From: Pseudonocardia sp. MH-G8
GTDB taxonomy: Bacteria; Actinomycetota; Actinomycetes; Mycobacteriales; Pseudonocardiaceae
Assembly (NCBI RefSeq): GCF_002262885.1
Contig: NZ_NKYF01000005.1
Coordinates: 248,001 to 312,000 of the forward strand
Direction of reading: 5' to 3'
Length of the DNA: 64,000 bases
Part shown: positions 58,089 to 64,000 of the stretch, piece after piece
Position numbering within the stretch: the first letter of the stretch is position 1
Layout of the letters: each line of letters starts with the position of its first letter
Notes under the pieces: generated by a model
The model's database searches: none
Told to the model about the DNA's origin: nothing
Seen by the model: the letters and a program-made list of their open reading frames with translations, nothing else
Translations under genes and position numbers: made by a program

Positions 58089-60554
58089 TCAGCGTTTCGT
58101 TCGGCGGGTCGGGGGCTCGCTCAGGGGGTCTTCCGGCCACGCGTGTTTCGGGTAGCGGCCTCTCAGGTCGGCTCGGACCTGGGGGTAGCCCACCTTCCAG
58201 AACGAATCGAGGTCATCGGTCACCGCCGCCGGCCGGCCTGCGGGGGAGAGCAGGTGCAGCAGCACCGGCAACCGTCCGCCGGCGACGGCGGGCGGAGCGT
58301 TCCAGCCGAACACCTCCTGGACGCGCACGGCGAGCACCGGTCGCTCCCCGGAGTAGTCCAGCGCGACGCGTGACCCCGACGGCACGGTGACGCGCTCGGG
58401 CGCGAGCTCGTCGAGGAGGGCGGCCTCGCGCCAGCCCAGCACCGCCCGCAGCACCGTGGTGGCGTCGACGCGGGCGAGGTCGGCCCGGCTGCGCGCGCCG
58501 GCCACCGGCCCGCTCCACCAGCGGTCCGGGTCGGCCAGCAGCGCGGCGTCGGAGACGTCGGGCCACGGCGCGCCGAGCGTGCGGTGCAGCGTGGCGAGCC
58601 GGTCGCGCAGCCGTCGCGCCCCGTCGGTCCAGCGCAGCAGGCCCGTGCCCTCGGTGCGCAGCCCGTCGAGAAGGGCGGCGCGCAGTGCCTCCGGGTCGGG
58701 CGCGGGGAGGCGGTGCTCGGCCAGGACGATCGCCCCGAGGCGGCGCACGTGCCGCGCGACGACCCCGGCCGGGTCGTCGCGCACCCACGCCACCTCGTCG
58801 CCCTCGGTCAGCAGTGCCGGTGCGGCGCGCACGGCGAGCTCCGCGTCGGCCGCGGCGGCCAGGCGCACGCGGGCGTGCTCGGCCCCGGGCGTGCGGTCGG
58901 CGACGGCGACGGCGAGCCACTCCGCTGCTCCGAGCGCGGAGCCCGGCGGCAGCTCCACGGCCGTGCCGCCGGCCATCAGGTAGCGCGCCGAGCCGGCGGA
59001 GCGGCGCCGCGCGAGTCGTTCCGGGTGGGCGAGCGCGACGACGAGGGCGGCGTCGGCCGGTCCGCTGTGCCGACGCCGCTCACCGGCTGCGTCGCCGTCA
59101 CGTGCGCCGGGGAGCAGGCGCCGCAACCGGCCCGCCTCGCCCCGCCAGCGGCCGGCCGCGGGCGCGTCCCCGGAGCGCAGGCGGCGCAGCGCGTCGTCGA
59201 CCTCGGGGCCGGTGGCGAGCGTGTCGTCGTCGAGGAGCGCCACCACCTCGGCGGCGGTCCGCGCTCCGGTGGCCGCCGCACCGTCGAGCAGCGCACGCGC
59301 GAGCCGCGGGTGCAGCCCGAGCTCCGCCATCCGGCGGCCGCGCTCGGTCACCCCGCCGCCCGGCGCGGACAGCGCGCCGAGCGCGTGCAGGACCGCCTGC
59401 CCGGCCCGCAACGGGCCTTCCGGCGGCGGGTCCCACCAGCGCAGGCCGCCGCCGTCGGGCGTGCCCCAGCAGGCGAGGTCGAGGGCGAGGCGGGTGAGGT
59501 CGGCGGTGCGGATCTCGGGTTCCGGTGCGCGGGCGAGCAGCTCGCCCTCGGGCCAGCAGCGCAGCACCCGGCCCGGCCCCTCCCGTCCGGCGCGCCCCGC
59601 CCGCTGGGTGGCGACCGCGGCCGAGACGCGCACGGTGACCAGCCCCGCGAGGCCGCGCCGGTGGTCGGTGCGCGGCACCCGGGCCAGGCCTGCGTCGACG
59701 ACGGCCCGTACGCCGGGCACGGTGAGGCTCGACTCGGCGACGGCGGTGGCGAGCACCACGCGGCGCCGGGTGCCGCGGCGCAGTGCCCGGTCCTGCTCGG
59801 CGGGCGGGAGGCGACCGTGCAGGGGCAGGACGTCGGCGTCCAACCCGGTGAGCGCCGCGGCGGTGCGGCGGATCTCCGCCACGCCGGGGAGGAACGCGAG
59901 GACGTCCCCGTCCCCCTCGTCGAGCGCGGTGCGCACGGCGCGCGCGACGCAGGCCTCGATCCGCTCGCCGCGGACCGGGGGCAGGTGGCCGACGGTCACC
60001 GGGAACGCGGTCCCCGCCACCTCGAGCACCGGGCCGTCCAACAGCCCGGCCAGCTGGTCCGTGGCCACGGTCGCCGAGGTGGCGAGCAGCTGCAGGTCCG
60101 GACGCAGGCCGTCGCGGGCGTCGAGCAGCAGGGACAGGAGCAGGTCGGCGTCCAGGTGCCGCTCGTGGCACTCGTCGAGCACCACCGCGGAGGTGCCGGC
60201 GAGCTCGGGGTCGGCCACCAGCCGGCGCAGCAACAGCCCGGAGGTGACCACCTCGACGCGCGTGCGGGCCGACCGGCGCGCCTGGCCGCGCACGGCGTAG
60301 CCGACGGTGCCGCCGACCTCCTCGCCCAGCAGGGCCGCCATCCGGGCCGCGGCCGCGCGGGTGGCGAGCCGGCGCGGCTCGGCGACCAGGACCCGGCCCC
60401 CTCCCAGCGCGGCGGCCAGCGCGAGCGGCACCAGCGTCGTCTTGCCGGTGCCGGGCGGCGCCACGAGCACCGCGGAACCGCGGGCCGCGAGCGTGCCGGT
60501 GATCTCGTCGAGCGCGGCGCGCACCGGCAGGTCGGGGAGCTCCGGCAGCTTCAT
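58089..60554 (-). CDS. hrpB: ATP-dependent helicase HrpB
   Basis: 821 residues, full-length HrpB. Walker A APPGTGKTT near residue 35, DECH box in VVLDECHERHLDADLLL, motif III SATVA, motif VI QRAGRAGREGPGRV, a helical HA2/ratchet region, and the HrpB C-terminal domain with ALDYSGERPVLAVRVQEVFGW. A DEAH-type RNA helicase of unknown target. Convergent with the MFS gene. Confidence 0.93.
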   Translation of the reverse strand: MKLPELPDLPVRAALDEITGTLAARGSAVLVAPPGTGKTTLVPLALAAALGGGRVLVAEPRRLATRAAAARMAALLGEEVGGTVGYAVRGQARRSARTRVEVVTSGLLLRRLVADPELAGTSAVVLDECHERHLDADLLLSLLLDARDGLRPDLQLLATSATVATDQLAGLLDGPVLEVAGTAFPVTVGHLPPVRGERIEACVARAVRTALDEGDGDVLAFLPGVAEIRRTAAALTGLDADVLPLHGRLPPAEQDRALRRGTRRRVVLATAVAESSLTVPGVRAVVDAGLARVPRTDHRRGLAGLVTVRVSAAVATQRAGRAGREGPGRVLRCWPEGELLARAPEPEIRTADLTRLALDLACWGTPDGGGLRWWDPPPEGPLRAGQAVLHALGALSAPGGGVTERGRRMAELGLHPRLARALLDGAAATGARTAAEVVALLDDDTLATGPEVDDALRRLRSGDAPAAGRWRGEAGRLRRLLPGARDGDAAGERRRHSGPADAALVVALAHPERLARRRSAGSARYLMAGGTAVELPPGSALGAAEWLAVAVADRTPGAEHARVRLAAAADAELAVRAAPALLTEGDEVAWVRDDPAGVVARHVRRLGAIVLAEHRLPAPDPEALRAALLDGLRTEGTGLLRWTDGARRLRDRLATLHRTLGAPWPDVSDAALLADPDRWWSGPVAGARSRADLARVDATTVLRAVLGWREAALLDELAPERVTVPSGSRVALDYSGERPVLAVRVQEVFGWNAPPAVAGGRLPVLLHLLSPAGRPAAVTDDLDSFWKVGYPQVRADLRGRYPKHAWPEDPLSEPPTRRTKR

Positions 60555-60629
60555 CGCCGGCCAGTGTGCCGGGTCGCTCCCGTCGTGACGTGGCCCACCG
60601 CACCTCCAGGGCGACGCCGAGTGGGATCT

Positions 60630-61658
60630 CTACGCGCTGGAGGCGCGGGCCGCGTGGTCGGGCAGCGGGTGCCGCAGCGACGTGCGGTCCTGGGCCCAGC
60701 AGCCGAGCAGGTGCGCGCCGAACCGGTCGGCGAGGAACCCGCTCGCCCGGATGCCGAACACGACGTCCGCGGCGAGGGCGGGCTCACCCGCCAGCAGCGG
60801 CGCGATCACGCCGCGGCGGACCAGCTGCTCGTGCACCGCGTCCGCCTCGACGTGCTCGGCGTAGAACTCGACGGCCGCCTCGGGCAGGCCGAGCCGGCGC
60901 ATGGCGCGCACCAGCCGGTCCGAGCCGGGGGAGGAGGTGAGCTCCACGGTCGCGAACTGCCCGATCAGTGCCCCGCGCAGGCGGCGGTGCAGCCCGCACA
61001 ACGACATCAGGTTGACCTCGGCGAGCGTCTCGGCGGGTGCGGCGTCGAGGTAGGCGCCGTAGGTGTCGTCGAGGTCGAGCGCGCGCATCATGTCGGCGAA
61101 CAGCTGCGCGTGCATGCGGTCGGGGTCGCCGGCGCCGTACTCGTCGTGCTCGACGGTGACGAGCGCGGCCTTCGCCGGCCCGTCGAGGCGGGCGATCACC
61201 CAGGCCTGCGGGTCGGCCTCCTTGAGGTGGTAGAGCGAGCGGTGCGCGACGTACTCGCGCACCTGCCAGGGCTCGCCCTCCTTCTTCAGGTACCACGACG
61301 GGCCCTGCCCCTCGACCGGCTCGACGAGCAGCGCGTCGAGCTCGGCGCCCACGTCGTCGGAGGGCTCGACGTCGGCGCGCAGGGCGTCGGTGAACAGCCG
61401 CTCGAGCGCGGCGCGCACGGTCAGCAGCGCCGGGTCCCACTCCCGCTCGTCCGCCACCCCGGCGAACCCGCGGTAGTGCAGCTCGTAGAGGCAGTACAGC
61501 GCGAGCTGCAGGTCGGCGCCGTAGGGGTCGGCGTCGAGGGTGGGTGCGCCGGCCTCGCGGTCCTCGCGCAGCGCGGTGATCACCGCGGCGGACAGGGGCC
61601 CGCGCGGCGCCGGCAGGGGCGGTGCCGCGACCGGACGTGCGGGGTTACGGCTGAGCAC
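60630..61658 (-). CDS. Haem-oxygenase-like (HDO-type) iron enzyme
   Basis: 342 residues from GTG 61658, preceded by GAGGAGGA; GTG 61676 is the alternative. All-helical. Probable metal ligands lie in LYELHYRGF, in VEHDEYGAGDPDRMHAQLF and in EHVEADAVHEQL, the pattern of haem-oxygenase-like diiron oxidases and oxygenases (family annotation: iron-containing redox enzyme). Members include fatty-acid decarboxylases and N-oxygenases. The CDGSH gene upstream overlaps by 14 bp and a methyltransferase precedes that, so the three are one unit. Substrate not predictable. Confidence 0.82.
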   Translation of the reverse strand: MLSRNPARPVAAPPLPAPRGPLSAAVITALREDREAGAPTLDADPYGADLQLALYCLYELHYRGFAGVADEREWDPALLTVRAALERLFTDALRADVEPSDDVGAELDALLVEPVEGQGPSWYLKKEGEPWQVREYVAHRSLYHLKEADPQAWVIARLDGPAKAALVTVEHDEYGAGDPDRMHAQLFADMMRALDLDDTYGAYLDAAPAETLAEVNLMSLCGLHRRLRGALIGQFATVELTSSPGSDRLVRAMRRLGLPEAAVEFYAEHVEADAVHEQLVRRGVIAPLLAGEPALAADVVFGIRASGFLADRFGAHLLGCWAQDRTSLRHPLPDHAARASSA

Positions 61659-61866
61659 GGTCCTCCTCCTCGCCACCGCCGCGGACCTTGCGGCGGTGGC
61701 TCGTGTCGCAGAACGGCGGGCGACGGCTGCGCTTGCAGGTGCACAGCGCGCTCACCGGGCGGTCGGAGCGGACCCGCCGCCCGTCGGGCAGCACGACGTC
61801 CACCGGCCCGGACACGAGCAGCGGCCCGTCGTCGGTGATCACCACCTGTGGCACGCGCTCAGCCAC
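61645..61866 (-). CDS. CDGSH iron-sulfur protein
   Basis: 73 residues, a single mitoNEET-like module: cluster ligands are the three Cys and His of CTCKRSRRPPFCDTSH (42-57), with Thr where CDGSH has Gly. It should bind one 2Fe-2S cluster and carry or sense electrons. The start overlaps the methyltransferase stop by 8 bp, and its end overlaps the iron enzyme start. A role as electron donor to the iron enzyme is likely but inferred. Confidence 0.9.
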   Translation of the reverse strand: MAERVPQVVITDDGPLLVSGPVDVVLPDGRRVRSDRPVSALCTCKRSRRPPFCDTSHRRKVRGGGEEEDRAQP

Positions 61867-62518
61867 GATGCGCCCCCACGACGACCAGCTCCTCCTCGCG
61901 CTGCCCCGGCCCGATCAGGCCGCGGGACTCCAGCAGCGCGCTGCGGGCCCGCATGACCGGCCCGAACGGGACGGTCGCCTTGGCCAGCACCTGCGGGACC
62001 AGCCCGGCGCGGTCGAGCGCGTCGAGGGTGAGGTCGGTGTCGCAGACCGCCGAGTGCACGAGCAGCACGTCGCCGTCCGGCGTGAGGACGTCGGTGACAC
62101 CGGCGCAGATCCGGTCCAGCACCGCGCGGCCGTCCGGGCCCGCGTCCCAGCACCGCGCCTTGCGGTGTCGGGGGAGGCGGCCGGTCTCGGCGGGCACGTA
62201 CGGCGGGTTGGCCACCACCAGCCCGAAGCGCCGGTGGGCGACGGGGGCGAACATGTCGCCGCGGTGCACCGTGACCGGCATCCTGTGCAGCCTGCTGTTG
62301 AACCACGTCGCCGCCACCGACCGCAGCGACAGGTCCACCGCCGTGACGGCGGCGGCGCCGGCCCGGGCCGCGGCGAGCGCGAGCGCACCGCTTCCCGTTC
62401 CGACGTCGAGCACGTCACGACCGAGGGCGAACCCGTCCCGGTCCATCACGTCGGTCAGCAACTCGGTGTCACCCTCGGCCCGGTACACCCCGGGTGGGCG
62501 CAGCAACATCACGACCAT
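61859..62518 (-). CDS. HemK2/PrmC-like class I methyltransferase
   Basis: 219 residues (ATG 62518; ATG 62509 also possible). SAM-binding motif VLDVGTGSGALALAAA and the catalytic NPPYVP, the signature of N5-glutamine and adenine-N6 methyltransferases. It lacks the N-terminal helical domain of PrmC, so it is closer to the short HemK2/Mtq2 type. Known members methylate release factors; the conserved link to the iron enzyme and CDGSH protein suggests another substrate. Confidence 0.85.
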   Translation of the reverse strand: MVVMLLRPPGVYRAEGDTELLTDVMDRDGFALGRDVLDVGTGSGALALAAARAGAAAVTAVDLSLRSVAATWFNSRLHRMPVTVHRGDMFAPVAHRRFGLVVANPPYVPAETGRLPRHRKARCWDAGPDGRAVLDRICAGVTDVLTPDGDVLLVHSAVCDTDLTLDALDRAGLVPQVLAKATVPFGPVMRARSALLESRGLIGPGQREEELVVVGAHRG

Positions 62519-62563
62519 CTGATGCCCTGCGCGGCGCCCGCCAAACGCACTTGCGCGGCCACA

Positions 62564-63457
62564 TCAGTTCTCGGTCCGCGTCTTGGCCACCGCCGCGTAG
62601 CGCGTCTGCGCGGCGGTGATGATGCCGCTGCGGTTCTTGTGCTTCTCCTCGAACGCGATCATGGTGCGCAACGCGTCGGGGTCGCTGAGCTCGCGGATCG
62701 CGGCGATCGCGTTCTGCGCGGTCATCTCCTCGTAGTGCTTGATCGGCAGCTCCGACGCGGCCAGCCGCCCCAGGTCGGCGCGGGTCTCGTGCACCGCGCC
62801 CGCCACGGTGTCGGCGCCGTCGCGGCGGGCCACCCGCTCGGTCTGGCGCAGGGCGGCATCCCGGCTCGCCGAGGCGACCTCGCGCGTACCGAGCCCGAGC
62901 TGCGTCGCCCTGCCCGCGACGTCACCGACGACGCCCCGCGCCTGCTCGCCCGTGCGGTAGGCGGTGTGCACGGCCCAGTTGACCTGCTGCACCGCGAGCC
63001 GGGTCGGCAGGCCGACGGCGTGCGCCACGCCGCCTGCCACCCGCTGCAGCGGCGTGGGCGTCAGGGCGGCCGGGCCGCCGAGGGCCTCCTCGGCCAGCAC
63101 CGTGGTGAGCCACTCGACGGTGGCGGAGTGCGCGGTGACCAGGTCGTCGGCCAGGCGCTCCACCGAGGGCAGCCCGGCCCGCTGCGCGAGCACGCGCACG
63201 TACCGGGCCCGGTCGCGCAGCTGGTGCTCGAGGGTGAGATCGGAGAGCAGCGCCTCGTCGATGGGCTGCGTCTGCTCGAGCGTGCTCTTGGCCAGGGCGA
63301 GGACGCGCCCGATCGCCGGTGTCACGACGTCGGGCACGGCGTCGAGGTCGTCGAGGGCGTCGGCGATGCGGGCAGCGCGGCGCACAGCGTTCTCGGCGTT
63401 CTGCTGCAGCTCGCGGCGTACGGCGTCGGTGCGGGCGACGCGACACGAGCACGCCAC
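62564..63457 (-). CDS. Conserved helical protein of unknown function
   Basis: 297 residues if started at GTG 63457, but that GTG lies at the edge of the family A repeat and the true start may be later. Long helices with few aromatic residues; VGLPTRLAVQQVNWAVHTAY in the middle. The C-terminal 50 residues, HYEEMTAQNAIAAIRELSDPDALRTMIAFEEKHKNRSGI (in parts: HYEEMTAQNA, AFEEKHKNRSG), resemble a short module found at the end of several actinobacterial proteins, including lipid-droplet-associated ones. No catalytic motif. 45 bases upstream of the methyltransferase, so possibly in its operon. Confidence 0.75.
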   Translation of the reverse strand: MACSCRVARTDAVRRELQQNAENAVRRAARIADALDDLDAVPDVVTPAIGRVLALAKSTLEQTQPIDEALLSDLTLEHQLRDRARYVRVLAQRAGLPSVERLADDLVTAHSATVEWLTTVLAEEALGGPAALTPTPLQRVAGGVAHAVGLPTRLAVQQVNWAVHTAYRTGEQARGVVGDVAGRATQLGLGTREVASASRDAALRQTERVARRDGADTVAGAVHETRADLGRLAASELPIKHYEEMTAQNAIAAIRELSDPDALRTMIAFEEKHKNRSGIITAAQTRYAAVAKTRTEN

Positions 63458-63583
63458 AGCCCCGACTCGCGGGGGTGGGCGCCGAACCTCCGCGAGTCGC
63501 GGGCGTGGGCGCGCGAGTCGCGGGGGGTGGGCGCCGAACTTCCGCGAGTCGCGGTCTACGGGGGCGGATGTCGCGCTGTGCCG
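63436..63583. repeat. Intergenic repeat family A, copy 3
   Basis: Four cores of CGCGAGTCGCGG or its complement (63460-63475, 63490-63503, 63511-63524, 63541-63554), separated by GTGGGCGCCGAAC-type bases. Flanked by CGACGCGACACGAGCACGCC on the left and GGATGTCGCGCTGTGCC on the right, again GCGACA-type ends in opposite orientation. Between two minus-strand genes. Confidence 0.78.
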
Positions 63584-63591
63584 GGCGCGGG

Positions 63592-64000
63592 TCAGAGCTC
63601 GTTCTCGAGCTCCTCCAGGCGGGCGCGGGCGCGGGCGGTGCGGGAGGCGGCCACACCGACGGCGCGCGCCGCGGACTTCGCCGCCGACTCCGCGTCCCGC
63701 GCGGTGGACGCGGTGGTGCGCTCGCGTTCGCGGGCGGCCTCCAGCTCGGCGGTCAGCTCCGCCACTCGGTGACGAGCGTCGTCGCGGGCGCCGGCCGCGT
63801 CGTCGCGCGCGGAGTCGGCGGAGTCCTGGGCCGAGCGTGCCTGCGATTCCTCGTCCTCCGCGGCCGCCAGCGCCTCCGCCCGCCGGTCGCGCTCGGCGCG
63901 CAGCCGTTCGCTGCGGGCGCGGTCGTCGGCCTCGGTGTCCCTCGCGGGCTCGGGCTCGCCGGCGGAGGGCTCCTCGGGCGCGTGCCGCGGGGCCGGTACG
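63592..64000 (-). CDS. C-terminal part of an alanine/arginine-rich coiled-coil protein
   Basis: At least 135 codons open to the window edge, stop at 63592. The visible end starts with a Pro/Glu linker (PRHAPEEPSAGEPEPARD), then a long charged helix with heptad-like spacing (RVAELTAELEAARERERTTA) and the end RARARLEELENEL. No domain is recognised. The N-terminus lies outside the window. Confidence 0.7.
   Translation of the reverse strand, partial: VPAPRHAPEEPSAGEPEPARDTEADDRARSERLRAERDRRAEALAAAEDEESQARSAQDSADSARDDAAGARDDARHRVAELTAELEAARERERTTASTARDAESAAKSAARAVGVAASRTARARARLEELENEL

Noticed and set aside
58089..60554. HrpB as the HrpA-type helicase
   Set aside because: Length of 821 residues and the C-terminal HrpB domain fit HrpB; HrpA is about 1,300 residues.
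1..64000. tRNA, rRNA, transposase or toxin-antitoxin genes
   Set aside because: I looked for conserved tRNA arms, rRNA segments, transposase motifs and paired small genes of known toxin families and found none that I can support.

Overview
The window is very GC-rich, densely packed actinobacterial chromosome. GTG starts, 4-bp ATGA/GTGA stop-start overlaps inside operons, an RsdA-type anti-sigma factor, an XRE/DUF5753 plus DUF397 pair, an Eis-type acetyltransferase and several small actinobacterial proteins all point to a filamentous actinomycete. The gene set and the style of intergenic repeats suggest Pseudonocardiaceae (Pseudonocardia-like). That placement is inference; no rRNA or tRNA is present to confirm it. 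I see no prophage, insertion sequence or CRISPR array.

Layout. (1) 1-6.8 kb: a purine/ureide catabolic operon: a guanine or 8-oxoguanine deaminase cut by the window edge, xanthine dehydrogenase molybdenum subunit, an allophanate-hydrolase C-domain-like protein, allantoinase, hydroxypyruvate isomerase and tartronate semialdehyde reductase. It runs from purine ring to glyoxylate-derived C3 acids, but glyoxylate carboligase is not in view. (2) 6.9-9.4 kb: a membrane GGDEF/EAL protein. (3) 9.5-17.3 kb: a ROK regulator facing a ribose-type ABC importer, a Gfo/Idh/MocA dehydrogenase, a xylose-isomerase-fold protein and a membrane protein. (4) 17.3-22 kb: a truncated acetyltransferase remnant, then a LytS/LytTR two-component system coupled to a small membrane protein and a sodium/solute symporter, and a cupin. 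(5) 22.2-24.3 kb: an RsdA-like anti-sigma factor with a long Ser-Asp repeat tail. (6) 24.4-30.3 kb: GH1 beta-glucosidase, a CUT1-type sugar importer and a LacI regulator with two operators.

(7) 30.5-36 kb: RluA-type pseudouridine synthase, XRE/DUF397 locus, ArsR regulator, sugar nucleotidyltransferase and EamA permease. (8) 36.1-37.9 kb: a membrane-anchored kinase homologue that has lost its Lys, HRD Asp and DFG Asp, a likely pseudokinase with an external domain. (9) 38-44.7 kb: arabinose catabolism araB-araD-araA-galM with a LacI-type operator and a LacI regulator. (10) 45-48 kb: a LarA-family protein, a formyl-THF cyclo-ligase-like protein and an SDR. (11) 48-60.6 kb: APH-like kinase, MarR, tryptophan dioxygenase with kynureninase, Eis-like acetyltransferase, glycosyltransferase, CoA transferase, metallophosphoesterase, MFS exporter and HrpB helicase. 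(12) 60.6-64 kb: a compact operon of a haem-oxygenase-like iron enzyme, a CDGSH iron-sulfur protein and an HemK2-like methyltransferase, then two proteins of unknown function, the last cut by the window edge.

The genes mostly describe a saprotroph using purines, beta-glucosides and arabinose through separately regulated operons. The least explained material is the pseudokinase, the giant-tailed anti-sigma factor, the iron enzyme/CDGSH/methyltransferase cluster, and at least four families of short palindromic repeats that recur between genes. No stretch above 300 bases lacks a feature; 42966-43297 holds only an operator and repeats.
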